64,000 bases of DNA from Endobugula sp965214375 (GCA_965214375.1 OZ243947.1:1488001-1552000), one strand, 5' to 3'. Counted from the first letter of the stretch, positions 29,218 to 39,331 are shown. Notes: generated from the letters alone by a model not told the origin. A program made the numbers and translations.

Positions 29218-30003
29218 CTACGACTTTTTATGGTTTTGGTGAAGATCTCCGGAAATTCTAACCTGCCATTTATCTCCTGGCACAGAAAGCGATAAACGCT
29301 TTAATAATGAATGGCGTTGTTGTGCCGATGCTTCGGCTTGAGGTATTACTATACGCGTGAAAGCATCTTGTTGATTGGCTGATGTTTTCACTGTTATCTG
29401 ATCAACCTGCTTGCCATCTTGCTCATGTTTAATATTGAGCTCATCAGCATGCGCATATTCAAGGCACTTAATATACACCGTAAACTCTAATAATTGATGT
29501 TCAAGTTCTTTGACATCCATTACGGTAGCAATAGTCCAATCGCTGGATTCCTCCGTGCGCAGGCCAAAAGTCTCTTGGAGCTTTGCACGCCAGTGCATAA
29601 CCGCTGCGACATTGTTACGATTAATTTCAGTAATCGGCAAACGTGGTTCAGCACCCAATTGAATCAAGCGCTGTGACAGCGCTTTACCAAAACCACAAAA
29701 ATCTGTGTACTGGTTATTGCCCAATGCCAATACAGAGAACAGAGTTTTTTTCAGACAGTAGCTATTTTTACACAAGGAGCGGAAAAAGGGCCTTGCCTTA
29801 ACTGGGGCCTCACCTTCGCCAAAGGTCGACACCACAAAGACTATGCGACGATATTGCTCCAGCTCCTGAGGATCAATGTCTGCAATATCGGCAAGGACGC
29901 ATTGCGTTGTGTTACGCGTAAACACTTGCTCTGCTATCGCCTGAGCCGTACCTGTTTGGCTGGCATAGGCTAGTAATATTGGATCACTTTGGGAGACAGT
30001 CAT
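29218..30003 (-). CDS. Flavodoxin-domain protein (CysJ/NADPH-reductase-like N-terminal part)
   Basis: A 261-residue protein whose first 150 residues are a flavodoxin domain (YASQTGTAQAIAEQV, VVSTFGEGEAPVKARPFF, LALGNNQYTDFCGFGKAL) as in the FMN module of sulfite/cytochrome P450 reductases. The remaining 110 residues do not match the FAD/NADPH modules by eye; the protein may be an independent flavodoxin-type carrier or a truncated reductase. ATG 30003 is eight bases after the peroxiredoxin stop, so the two form an operon. Confidence 0.75.
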   Translation of the reverse strand: MTVSQSDPILLAYASQTGTAQAIAEQVFTRNTTQCVLADIADIDPQELEQYRRIVFVVSTFGEGEAPVKARPFFRSLCKNSYCLKKTLFSVLALGNNQYTDFCGFGKALSQRLIQLGAEPRLPITEINRNNVAAVMHWRAKLQETFGLRTEESSDWTIATVMDVKELEHQLLEFTVYIKCLEYAHADELNIKHEQDGKQVDQITVKTSANQQDAFTRIVIPQAEASAQQRHSLLKRLSLSVPGDKWQVRISGDLHQNHKKS

Positions 30004-30011
30004 TTAATGGC

Positions 30012-30572
30012 TCAATTCGTATTCTCGCTTAACCATGCAATCACATGTTCAGCATTCCTATCGGGCGGAAATACCGGGTAAAACACCTTAACAATGACGC
30101 CATCCCGAATAATTAGCGTAATACGCTTGTAGAGACTCTGACTCTCTATATCCAATAATGGCAAATTTAACGCCTGCTGAAAGATTAGGTCACTGTCACT
30201 GATCAGTGCAAAAGGTAAATGTAGCCGCGCGACTTCATGTTGTAAATAGGGGACATCTTGTGTTGCAAGGCCAAATACCGTCGCACCGAGTGCCAACAAT
30301 TCCACTTCATGATCACGAAAAGCACACCCCTGCGGCGAACAGCCGCGCGCACCCGGAATCGTATCCCAACCTTCTGGGTCATCATTATCGGAGGAGCATC
30401 GCGGATAAATATACACCACAGTCGTCCCCTCCCGTTCTGCCAAATTAACGGCACCCTTGGTTGAGCCCAATGACAACAATGGCAAACGCATACCTTCAAG
30501 GTGATCACATGCACCATCGTCTTCAGGGATGGGTAAATTGTCCGGAAGTGATGGGGCGGGTGGATATTTCAC
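30012..30572 (-). CDS. Peroxiredoxin (AhpC/TSA, Prx Q-like)
   Basis: Thiol peroxidase of 186 residues. The active region GARGCSPQGCAFRDHEVE has the peroxidatic Cys and a second Cys four residues on, as in Prx Q proteins, with Thr replaced by Arg/Gly before it. Start is GTG 30572, with GAGG 8 bases upstream. It lies eight bases from the flavodoxin-domain gene, with which it may share electrons. Divergent from the plus-strand membrane protein at 30673. Confidence 0.82.
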   Translation of the reverse strand: MKYPPAPSLPDNLPIPEDDGACDHLEGMRLPLLSLGSTKGAVNLAEREGTTVVYIYPRCSSDNDDPEGWDTIPGARGCSPQGCAFRDHEVELLALGATVFGLATQDVPYLQHEVARLHLPFALISDSDLIFQQALNLPLLDIESQSLYKRITLIIRDGVIVKVFYPVFPPDRNAEHVIAWLSENTN

Positions 30573-30672
30573 TACAAAAACCTCATTTATGATATAAAAA
30601 GCAAACTAAAATAGTAAACCAACGTAAATTAGATATCTCAGGTACTTTCATTAAAAAAACATGTAGCAAAAA

Positions 30673-31227
30673 ATGAAAAGACTCTTCTACCTTGCAACTG
30701 ATCTGGACGATGTTGCCCTTATTATCCACAAAATGGAATCAGAGGGAATTAGTGACAAACAATTTTTTGTGATTTCCAGAAACGAGTATGCGCTACGTCG
30801 TCGATTTCTCCATGGTGGCAGAACACTGGACAATACCAAAATTGTCGCAGCCGGAAGCCGCTCAAATATCTTTGGCTTACTGGCTCTATGCATATATATT
30901 GGTCTTGCCATCGTCGCTCTACCCCTGCATGAATTATTTGCAACGACGGTTTTCGTTATTGGCTTAATGGTATTCGTTTTCGTTAAATTGGCGGTATTGG
31001 TCGCTGGTGGTATGTATGACGATTACTTCAAAGGGGTATTCAATAATAATCTGGATTATGGCAATAGCATTGTAGTGGTTGATGTTAACGCTAGACAATC
31101 TGGTTTTGTCTTCACATTATTCGAACAGTACCCCACTACCTGCCTATTAGTGGATGCCTCGAATTTCGCATCCCCCATGCCAATGAAAAAATATATCCGG
31201 CGCGATCTACCAAAATTAGTTAAGTAG
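30673..31227 (+). CDS. Two-transmembrane protein, function unknown
   Basis: A 184-residue protein starting MKRLFYLATDLDDV, with a soluble N-terminal part (about 1-65), two membrane segments (about 67-90 and 92-115) and a soluble C-terminal part. It resembles small membrane proteins of unknown role found in many Gammaproteobacteria. No good ribosome-binding site precedes ATG 30673. Intact. Nothing in the context fixes its job. Confidence 0.6.
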   Translation: MKRLFYLATDLDDVALIIHKMESEGISDKQFFVISRNEYALRRRFLHGGRTLDNTKIVAAGSRSNIFGLLALCIYIGLAIVALPLHELFATTVFVIGLMVFVFVKLAVLVAGGMYDDYFKGVFNNNLDYGNSIVVVDVNARQSGFVFTLFEQYPTTCLLVDASNFASPMPMKKYIRRDLPKLVK

Positions 31228-31261
31228 ATATTAACTGCCCGTTAACGCTCGACAACCACGC

Positions 31262-31294
31262 AAAAAAGCCCGACTTACGCAGTAAGCCGGGCTT
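31262..31294 (-). terminator. Hairpin terminator, minus strand
   Basis: AAGCCCG-A-CTTAC, 3-base loop, GTAAG-C-CGGGCTT, followed on the minus strand by T6. It is just past the stop of the plus-strand membrane gene, so it may end that transcript too, though only the minus strand has the T-run. A second terminator for the initiator tRNA transcript lies at 31507-31537. Confidence 0.7.
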
Positions 31295-31506
31295 CACGTA
31301 CGACATCCGTATCATACTGGAATATTGCTATCCCTTGCGATCAATCCTGATCTGTTACGCACTTCCTATGCCACATCCATGTCGTAAAGTCATCATAATC
31401 AACCTGAACCAGATGATCTGTACGATATATCTGAATTGCTTGTAGGATATATCTCAAATTATAAAATTTATGGCCAATTACCGGATAAAAATAAACACCC
31501 TAAACG
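31295..31506. other. Gap between two terminators downstream of tRNA-fMet
   Basis: About 210 bases of AT-rich sequence with no gene-like frame and no recognised RNA. A CGATATATC-type repeat (GTACGATATATCTG and GTAGGATATATCTC) occurs twice near 31421-31455. I see no function here. Confidence 0.4.
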
Positions 31507-31537
31507 AAAAAAACCGAAGAAATTTTCATATCTTCGG
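31507..31537 (-). terminator. Intrinsic terminator of tRNA-fMet
   Basis: Stem CCGAAGA/TCTTCGG (31514-31537), loop of ten bases, then T7 on the minus strand. It lies 14 bases beyond the 3' end of the initiator tRNA gene. Confidence 0.9.
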
Positions 31538-31550
31538 GTTTATAAATAAT

Positions 31551-31627
<77 letters not shown>

Positions 31628-31699
31628 CCAGAATCAACGTTTTTTATCGAAGGCGTTGCCCCTTCTAAAACTCAATTTGCCTGAAAATTGAGGATCGAG

Positions 31700-31728
31700 A
31701 TTATAGGGATGCGCCCCTCTTTGGTCAA
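31700..31728 (-). promoter_or_regulatory. Sigma-70 promoter of tRNA-fMet
   Basis: On the minus strand TTGACC (31728-31723), 17-base spacer, TATAAT (31705-31700). The transcript would begin about 70 bases before the tRNA. The leader holds a CTCAATTT/AAATTGAG inverted repeat. Confidence 0.85.
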
Positions 31729-31775
31729 GCAAAAAAACACTATATTTCAATAAGATGACGTTGATTGTCAAATAA

Positions 31776-31796
31776 TGGTGCCAAGGCCGGACTTGA
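31776..31796. repeat. Left attachment site, copy of tRNA-Leu 3' end
   Basis: 21 bases beginning TGGTGCCAAGGCC match the 3' end of tRNA-Leu(GAG) at 42583-42604 apart from one missing C, after which similarity stops. This is the expected footprint of integration into a tRNA 3' end. Confidence 0.88.
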
Positions 31797-31850
31797 GTTT
31801 GCTATCTAACTATCTGTAAATACTGTATTTATTAAAAGTTAATCTCTGGT

Positions 31851-31875
31851 AGGGTTACTTTCAGGGTTACTAAAA
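31851..31875. repeat. Arm-type repeats inside left island end
   Basis: AGGGTTACT at 31851-31859 and AGGGTTACTAAAA at 31863-31875. The same motif occurs three more times at the other end (42427-42473). Such repeats near both att sites are typical of integrase arm-binding or excisionase sites. Confidence 0.7.
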
Positions 31876-31953
31876 GTTGTTGCTGCAAAGTAAAATATAG
31901 CGTTTGTATTGATAGTGTTTGACAATAACCCCTTGTAATGTAACTCTAGGAGC

Positions 31954-32055
31954 ATGGAGCGTAGAAACTCCCACAAGCGGGCAAAACCGCACACCCCAGA
32001 TGTAGCGGTTTTTTTGTGCCTGACATTCTGGCCTTATGGTCGGGAGGCTCAGTGA
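31954..32055 (+). CDS. Small peptide frame, Ash-like, tentative
   Basis: A 33-codon frame beginning MERRNSHKRAK and ending FWPYGREAQ. Its sequence overlaps a terminator and one of the pairing segments of the P4-like region. The C-terminal F-W-P-x-G-R resembles the Ash-type peptides of P4-like islands. AGGAG lies only one base before the ATG, which is a poor fit, so coding is uncertain and the DNA may matter as RNA instead. Confidence 0.3.
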   Translation: MERRNSHKRAKPHTPDVAVFLCLTFWPYGREAQ

Positions 32056-32160
32056 ATATAATACCTGCTTGCAGGGAATAGCTGAGGCAGTTCTTGTGGC
32101 TGTTTCTAACCTCCTGTCCACCCTAAATATAAGGTTTATCAACGTAGAAATTGCCACGAG
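31961..32160 (+). promoter_or_regulatory. P4-like RNA immunity region (three complementary segments)
   Basis: Segment A GTAGAAACTCCCACAAG (31961-31977) and segment C GTAGAAATTGCCACGAG (32144-32160) are direct near-copies, and segment B CTTGTGGCTGTTTCTAAC (32093-32110) between them is their near-complement. This matches the seqA-seqB-seqC layout of phage P4, where the small CI RNA pairs with the leader and stops transcription. Segment C overlaps the ribosome-binding site of the next gene. A CCTGC/GCAGG hairpin (32064-32075) lies ahead of B. No clear promoter was found. Confidence 0.6.
31983..32015 (+). terminator. Intrinsic terminator in the island leader
   Basis: Stem AACCGC/GCGGTT with a 14-base loop and T7 on the plus strand, six bases after segment A of the P4-like region. 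Positioned to cut leader transcription short before the restriction genes. Confidence 0.75.
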
Positions 32161-32168
32161 GAACAGCT

Positions 32169-32381
32169 ATGAATACCTACCGTAACCCCTTAATACAAGA
32201 CAACCCTGCCGATACCTTAACCAATATCGAGCAGGTAATTACTTTTCTGCAAGATTACCATTTAACCCACTCACAACCTGATAGCCCCCAGCAATCCGAT
32301 ACCCATAGCGGTTTATTTTGGGTATCGCGCTCTGTGAATCAAGCGGTTGAATTTGAGCTTGCTCGGCTGGATGAGAACTGA
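32169..32381 (+). CDS. Small island protein, unknown function
   Basis: A 70-residue acidic protein starting MNTYRNPLIQDN with no recognised domain. GAGGAAC lies eight bases ahead of ATG 32169; an upstream in-frame ATG exists but lacks such a site. The ribosome-binding site overlaps segment C of the P4-like region, so its translation may be tied to the RNA control. It is the first gene of the plus-strand island operon direction. A GGCCTTC/GAAGGCC hairpin follows at 32392-32412. Confidence 0.55.
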   Translation: MNTYRNPLIQDNPADTLTNIEQVITFLQDYHLTHSQPDSPQQSDTHSGLFWVSRSVNQAVEFELARLDEN

Positions 32382-32505
32382 TCAACATTTAGGCCTTCTA
32401 CCAATGAAGGCCATTACCTATCGCAATTCCTTTCTATAATTCTTACAGCAATTCCTGTAATCTTCGCTTCTAATAAAAAAGACCTATTAGGACGATAAAG
32501 CACGA

Positions 32506-35500
32506 ATGACCGCCTTAACCAACATTCTCACCCAATACCGCCAAGTCTCTCAAACCGATCGTGAAAAAGGCAATTACTTTGAAGAGCTAATTGTTACCTA
32601 TTTCCGCTACGAGGCCACCTACCGTGATTTATACAGCGATGTCTGGCTCTATAGTGATTGGGCAAAAGAGCAAGGGCTAGATGGTCGTGATACGGGTATT
32701 GACCTTGTGGCTAAAACCCAAGGCACAAATGAATACCACGCCATCCAATGTAAATGCTATGCCGAAGAATACCGCCTACAAAAACGTGATATAGATAGCT
32801 TCTTTACCGCATCGGGCAAAAAACCCTTTACGCACCGCATCATTGTCACCACCACTATAACTGGTCAGAACACGCCGAAGATGCCTTACAAGGTCAGCAA
32901 CCCCCCGTTGCAAAGATAGACCTGCATGATTTAGAAGCCAGCCAAATAGATTGGGCACAATACCAACCTCACCAAGAACCCGTTATACGCCCTAAGTTTG
33001 ACCCGCGCGATCACCAAAAAACCGCCATTAATGCGGTAAAAGCAGGTTTAAAAGATGCCGACCGTGGCAAGCTGATTATGGCCTGTGGTACGGGTAAAAC
33101 TTTTACCAGCCTAAAAATAGCCGAAGAAATAGCAGGCAAATACAAGCGTGTACTCTTTTTAGTGCCGAGCTTATCGCTGTTATCCCAAACCCTCACCGAA
33201 TGGACACAACAAAGCAAAACCCCCTTACATAACTTTGCCGTATGCTCCGATAGTGATGTGGGCAAAAAGCGCAAAAAAGATGATGATGTGGTGCAAACCT
33301 TCGCCCACGAACTGCGCTACCCCGCGACCACCAAGGCTGATAAACTCGCCACCGAAATGGCAAAACGCCACGACGATGCACACATGAGTGTGGTCTACTC
33401 CACCTACCATTCCATTGATGTGATTAGCAAAGCCCAACACCAACACGGTTTGGCGGATTTTGATTTGATTATCTGCGATGAAGCCCACCGTACTACAGGC
33501 TCTAAATTTACTGACGAAAGCGAAAGTAACTTTGTTAAAGTTCACGATGCCAACTTCATTAAAGCCACAAAACGCCTCTATATGACCGCCACACCGCGTA
33601 TATTCGGTGATGCCGCCAAAATCAAAGAAGAGCAAGGCGACGTGGCTTTATTCTCAATGGATAACGAGCAACACTACGGCAAAATACTCCACACTATTAA
33701 CTTTTCTGAAGCGGTAAGCCGTGGCTTATTATGCGACTACAAAGTGATCGTACTCACGGTGGACGAAGGTCATGTAAGCCAGCGCCTACAAAGTCTGCTA
33801 GCTGATGACAACAACAGTCTCAAAGTGGATGATGCCGCTAAAATTATCGGGTGCTGGAAAGCGCTCAGTAATCAAAGCATGGATGATGACTTTGACAACG
33901 ATGCCAACCCCATGCAACGCGCCGTAGCCTTTTGCCAAGTCATAGAACCCAACAGCGCAAAAGCACGCACCCACAAAGTTAGCTCAAAACAAATAGCAGG
34001 TATGTTTCAAGAAGTGGTCGAAGCCTACCAAGAAGCCGAGGAAGAGCAAGGCAACGATCATGGTAACTTAAAGTGCGAAGCCTCACATATTGATGGCAGC
34101 ATGAACGCCAGTGAAAAAGAAACCCAAATTAACTGGCTAAAATCCGAACCTGCAAAAGATACCTGCAAAATTTTAAGTAATGTGCGCTGTTTATCCGAAG
34201 GGGTAGACGTACCCGCACTGGATGCCGTGTTATTTTTAACCCCGCGCAATTCCCAAGTGGATGTGGTGCAATCCGTTGGCCGTGTCATGCGCAACGCCCC
34301 TAATAAAGAAAAGGGCTATGTGATATTGCCTGTCGTTATCCCCGCAGGTATAGAACCGAGCGAAGCCCTGAATGACAATAAAACCTATAAAGTCGTCTGG
34401 GAAGTGTTGCAAGCCCTACGTTCACACGATGACCGCTTTGATGCTCATATCAATAAACTGGATTTGATCGGTAAAGACAATACCAAAATGGAAGTCATCG
34501 CCATTAGTGACGATGTGCAAAAGCGCCAAAACAGTAATAACGGCAAAGATAAGCAAAAAGGCAGCTTTAGTATTGGCGAACCCGAAGCCATCTACCAAGT
34601 ACAAGAGCAAGCCACATTGAAATTTGAGGTGGGCGAAATAGAACGCGCACTCTATGCCAAAATTGTTAAAAAATGTGGCAACCGCAACCATTGGGAAACC
34701 TGGGCAAACGACATTGCCAAAATTGCCAACACCCACATTACCCGCATACGCACCATTGTCAGCGATCAAAATAACACTAAAGAGGTAGCTGCCTTTACAG
34801 GCTTTGCCAATGAACTACGGGACGACCTCAACGACAGCATCACCGATGAAGAAGTCATCGAAATGCTCGCCCAACATCTGATTACCAAACCCGTATTCGA
34901 TGCCCTGTTTGAAGACTACAGCTTTGCCAGCAACAACCCTGTATCACAAGCCATGCAGCAAGTGCTGGATATACTGCAAGAACACCGCCTCGATAAAGAA
35001 GCTGACACTTTAGAACAATTCTACAACAGCGTTAAAATGCGTGCCGATGGCATTAACAACGCCGAAGGCAAACAAAAAATTGTGGTAGAGCTTTACGATA
35101 AATTTTTCCGCAATGCCTTCCCAAGAATGACTGAACGCTTGGGCATTGTCTACACCCCTGTCGAGGTAGTGGAATTTATTATTCACAGCGTAAACGACTT
35201 ACTGCAACAAGAGTTCGGCCAAACCCTCGGCAGTAAAGGTGTGCATATACTCGACCCCTTTACCGGCACTGGCACCTTTATCACCCGCCTATTACAAAGC
35301 GGCTTAATCAGCAAAGACCAACTCGCCCATAAATATAAACACGAAATTCACTGCAACGAAATAGTCGTACTCGCCTACTATATCGCCGCCATTAATATCG
35401 AAGCGGTTTACCACGCAATCATCCATGATGGTGAAGAGGCTACCAAAGATAGCTACCAACCCTTCGAGGGCATTTGCTTAACCGATACCTTTCAGCTCTA

Positions 35501-37454
35501 TGAAAAAGACGATTTGATTAGTGAGTTACTCGCCGATAACAGCGACCGCCGTAATCGGCAAAAGCAACTAGATATTCGGGTGATCATGGGCAACCCCCCA
35601 TATTCGGCGGGGCAAACCAGTGCTAATGATAACAACGCTAATATTGCCTATGAAGGCTTAGATAATCGTATTCGGGATACCTATGCGAAAAAATCCATTG
35701 CTACTTCAACAAAAAATTTAATGGATTCCTATATTCGTGCGATTCGCTGGGCGAGTGACCGTATTGGTGAAAGTGGGATTGTCGGTTTTATATCTGGCTC
35801 TGGTTTTATTGAAAAAACAGCAATGGATGGCGTGCGCCGCTGTATTGTGGAAGAATTTTCGAGTATTTATATCCTTAACCTACGTGGTGATATTCGCAAA
35901 AATATGCTGAGTAAAGGCCGCGCGAAGGAAGGACAAAATATTTTTGAAAGCGGCAGCATGACAGGTATCACCATTTCATTTTTGGTAAAAAGTGATAATT
36001 CTGAAAATTTAGGCAAGGTCTATTATCACGACATTGGCGATGAGCTAACAACTATAGATAAAAAGCAAAAGCTATTGGAGTTTAAATCAGTAAAAAAAAT
36101 GACCTCTTGGGAAATAATAGAACCCAATGGTCACGGCGACTGGATTAATCAACGGGATGATAGCTTTTACCATCATATCGTTTTAGGTGATAAAAAAAAT
36201 AAAGGACTGAGTCTATTTGCGAATTATTCTCTTGGTTTAGGTACAAATAGAGATGCTTGGTGTTACAACTCATCACAAGTAAATGTTAAAAATAACATGG
36301 TCAAAATGATCAGCTTTTACAATTCTCAAGTTAGTAGCTATAAAAAGCAGCAGCCTGATAGGCTAAAAGATTTTGTAAGTAATGATACAACTAAAATAGC
36401 ATGGTCTAGTAGTTTATTGCCGAAAGTAGAGAAAGGAATAATTGGAACTTTCCAGGAGGAAGAAATTGTTAAAAGTACTTATCGTCCATTTCAAAAGCAG
36501 TGGGTATATTTTGATAACATGTTTAATCATCGAGTAGGGCAAATTCCCAAAACATTCCCTGAAGGGGATAAAACAGAAAATTTGGTTATACATGTTTCAG
36601 GAGCTGGTGCAAGAAGCGGCTTTTCAGTGATTATGTCTGGATTAGTCCCTGATATTCAAAATAATGATAATGGTCAATGCTTCCCCCTCTACCTCTACGA
36701 AAAAACCGAAGACGATACTATCGATTTCGGTGATAGCGGTGATCTATTCGCTGAAAAGCCAGAAACGAAAAACGAAAACGGCTATACCCGTCAAGACGGT
36801 ATTAGCGACGAGGGTTTAGCGCATTTTCAGCAAGCCTACCCAGAAGAAACCATTAGCAAAGAAGATATTTTTTACTACATCTATGGCTTATTACATTCCC
36901 CTGATTACCGCGAGCGTTATGCCGATAATTTAAGTAAAGAGTTACCGCGTATCCCCTGCGTGAAAACATCTAAAGACTTTTGGCACTTTTCACAAGCAGG
37001 GCGTGATCTAGCCGAGTGGCATATTAACTATGAAAATGTCGAAAAATACCCCGTTACTCTTGATATTCACGATTGTAGTAAACGCACCATTGACCAACTT
37101 AGCGACGATGATTTTAGAGTTACCCAAATGAAGCGGCCTAAAATCAAAAACGATGAAGGCAAAGGCGTGAACGATAACAGCACCGTAATCTACAACCACG
37201 CTATTACTGTGCGCGATATACCGCTGGAAGCCTACGATTATGTGGTCAACGGTAAAGCCGCGATTGAATGGGTGATCGAACGCCAGTGCGTGAAAACCGA
37301 TAAAAAAAGCGGCATTGTCAATGATGCCAACGACTGGGCAATCGACACCATGAACAACCCCAGATACCCGTTGGAGTTATTGCAGCGGGTAATTACCGTG
37401 AGTTTAGAAACCAATAAAATCGTCAATGGCTTGCCGCCGTTAGATATAGATTAA
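32506..37454 (+). pseudogene. Type ISP restriction-modification enzyme with frameshift near its N-terminus
   Basis: Single-polypeptide restriction enzyme of the LlaGI/LlaBIII kind. Order: Mrr-like nuclease (GRDTGIDLVAKT ... AIQCKCY), superfamily 2 helicase (MACGTGKTFTSL, CDEAHR, MTATPRIF, QSVGRVMR), helical coupler, gamma-type N6-adenine methyltransferase (ILDPFTGTGTFI and MGNPPYSAG) and a C-terminal target-recognition region. The nuclease frame (to about 32919) and the helicase frame (starting upstream of 33078) differ by one base; protein similarity resumes at NWSEHAEDAL, so one base is missing near 32856-32857 (expected ACTGATAAC). Corrected length is about 1650 residues, in the family range. 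Reinitiation could give a helicase-methylase without the nuclease, which would make a methyltransferase only. Confidence 0.9.
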
Positions 37455-37469
37455 CTGGGAGATTATTGA

Positions 37470-38471
37470 ATGAAAGTATGGGGTATACATATGGGTGAAA
37501 AAGTGGGCACTTCACCTGTAGACGACAATTATGTTGGCATTGGCTGGAAGCGGTTAGGCAACTTAACGCCAATTTCTAGCTCACGAGAAAGTCTCAAAAA
37601 AGAGATTGCAAAGGCTTACCCTCAAAATAAAGAGGGCGCTATTCCACAAAATGCAGGCGTACTATTTCGCTTTGTAAAGGAAATACAGTTGGGTGATATT
37701 GTTATATACCCCTCTAAAGATCGAATGGTACATATTGGTTGTATTGCGGGTGATTATTGTTATGTAGAAGATGATAAGCACGATTACCCTAATCACCGAA
37801 AAGTAGAGTGGCTGGGCAGTTTTGCGCGAAGTGAATTTAATCAATCAGCGCTCAATGAAATTGGGTCGGCACTAACGTTGTTTTTGGTTAAAAGCCACCC
37901 TAATGAATTTTTGCATAAAGTGAATTTGGCCGCTCCACAGTCTAAAGATACGGATATAGATAATGACGATACCGATGATGAAAGTGTGACAGAATCAATA
38001 TCCCATCAAGCCAAACAAACCACAGAAGATTTTATTATTAAACAACTCCATGCCAAATTAGATGGTTATGATTTTGAATCGTTTGTGGCGCATATTTTGG
38101 AATGTATGGGTTATAAAGCACGGGTGTCATCAAAATCGGGGGATGGGGGTGTCGATATTATTGCCCATAAAGATGAGCTAGGATTTGAACCGCCGATTAT
38201 TAAGGTGCAATGTAAAAAGTCTCTGACCTCCAATGGAGAGCCAGAAGTCAATCAACTTTTAGGGGCTTTGGGTGAAGGAGAATATGGCTTGTTTGTGAAT
38301 TTAGGCTCTTACTCACATCCTGCACGGTTATTGGAACGCAACAAAGCTAAATTACGTTTGATTGATGGTGATGAGTTAGTCGATTTAATTTTGCAGCATT
38401 ACGATAAATTATCACCTAAATATCGTGCTCTACTGCCGTTAAAACAAATTTATGTGGCGGATTTATCCTAG
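37470..38471 (+). CDS. Mrr-type restriction endonuclease with N-terminal sensor domain
   Basis: A 333-residue protein with an N-terminal EVE/MrrN-like domain (about 1-130, VWGIHMG, VGIGWKRLGNLTP, LGDIVIYPSKD) that may recognise modified bases, an acidic linker (about 155-175) and a C-terminal Mrr_cat nuclease (about 185-320) with the PD-(D/E)XK residues GDGGVDIIAHK ... IKVQCKKS. Starts 15 bases after the type ISP gene, so one operon. If active it would cut DNA carrying particular modifications, adding a type IV-like activity. Intact. Confidence 0.85.
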   Translation: MKVWGIHMGEKVGTSPVDDNYVGIGWKRLGNLTPISSSRESLKKEIAKAYPQNKEGAIPQNAGVLFRFVKEIQLGDIVIYPSKDRMVHIGCIAGDYCYVEDDKHDYPNHRKVEWLGSFARSEFNQSALNEIGSALTLFLVKSHPNEFLHKVNLAAPQSKDTDIDNDDTDDESVTESISHQAKQTTEDFIIKQLHAKLDGYDFESFVAHILECMGYKARVSSKSGDGGVDIIAHKDELGFEPPIIKVQCKKSLTSNGEPEVNQLLGALGEGEYGLFVNLGSYSHPARLLERNKAKLRLIDGDELVDLILQHYDKLSPKYRALLPLKQIYVADLS

Positions 38472-38499
38472 CTATATTTATGAGAAAGAAGACTGAATA

Positions 38500-39219
38500 A
38501 TGGAGTCATTAGACTATTGGCGATTATGCGAAGAGCTAAATATCGTACAAGCAGCGTTGTTGGTGGTAGGTGAAAATGCTGATCATGCCGAGTGGGTTGA
38601 AGGTTGGGATTTAAATAATCGCCCCAAAGGGTATGAGGCAGCTAAAACAGCAATTTGTGGTGGGTTAAAAAATTATATTCGATATGAACAGGAATACGCT
38701 GCTCTTGAAAAAGAAACTGCAAACCTTCATCTAGCCCCCGACTTGGCAGGGCTAAATGAGAGTTGGTGTTGGTTATCTGATTTATTAAAGCGCTCTATTC
38801 AGGGGTCAATTATCGAGCAGTCTGACTTTGATATTAATGGCAATAATGTTGGTTTTATTGATGGCACGATTGACCCATATAAGTCTGTTGTGAATGTTGA
38901 GTCTTTAAAGGAGTGGCTAAGAATGAAAGGCTTTACTTCCGGCTTTTTCTTCCCTAAGCCAGCCACAACGTTAGATTTTTTAGACCCATCTAATAGCCGA
39001 TATGCGCCGAAGTTAGCCGCTACTGTGAAAGCATGGCAAGCGGTTACCGATGCGGGTAAAAAAAGCCCTAAACAGGCATTAGATAAATGGTTAAGAGAGC
39101 ATGCGGTTGATTTTGGTTTAACTAATGATGAAGGTAAACCTATCGAACAAGCGATTGAAGAATGTAGTAAGGTTGCCAACTGGAACACCAAGGGAGGGGC
39201 AACTAAAACACCGACCTAG
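38500..39219 (+). CDS. Conserved island protein, unknown function
   Basis: A 239-residue soluble protein starting MESLDYWRLCEELNIVQAAL. Its N-terminal part (DYWRLCEELNIVQAALLVVG) and a C-terminal part (RYAPKLAATVKAWQAVTDAG, KWLREHAVDFGLTNDEGKP) look like well-conserved blocks, and by memory similar proteins accompany AlpA and the second integrase type in other gammaproteobacterial islands. No catalytic motif is visible. Starts 28 bases after the Mrr gene. Could act in the integrase module or in defence; undecided. Confidence 0.65.
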   Translation: MESLDYWRLCEELNIVQAALLVVGENADHAEWVEGWDLNNRPKGYEAAKTAICGGLKNYIRYEQEYAALEKETANLHLAPDLAGLNESWCWLSDLLKRSIQGSIIEQSDFDINGNNVGFIDGTIDPYKSVVNVESLKEWLRMKGFTSGFFFPKPATTLDFLDPSNSRYAPKLAATVKAWQAVTDAGKKSPKQALDKWLREHAVDFGLTNDEGKPIEQAIEECSKVANWNTKGGATKTPT

Positions 39220-39301
39220 CCACCCCTTAATCTATTGATTTTTATCAGTTTATTTTTACCTTTCCGTTTGATTTTATATTTCCTTTTAAAAACTGATACG
39301 C

Positions 39302-39331
39302 ATATACCCTAAATATGGTGGGTATGTTTTT
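39302..39331 (+). terminator. Weak hairpin terminator after the unknown gene
   Basis: ATACCC/GGGTAT stem with a ten-base loop, then GTTTTT. It separates the defence genes from the AlpA-integrase module. Confidence 0.45.

Noticed and set aside
31870..32157. 95-codon minus-strand frame in the island leader
   Set aside because: Composition is not protein-like, no ribosome-binding site, and it is antisense to the P4-like region and terminator that account for the DNA.
32901..32906. Phase-variable C6 tract in the type ISP gene
   Set aside because: It lies in the window where the frame could change, but protein similarity already resumes in the second frame at NWSEHAEDAL, before the tract.
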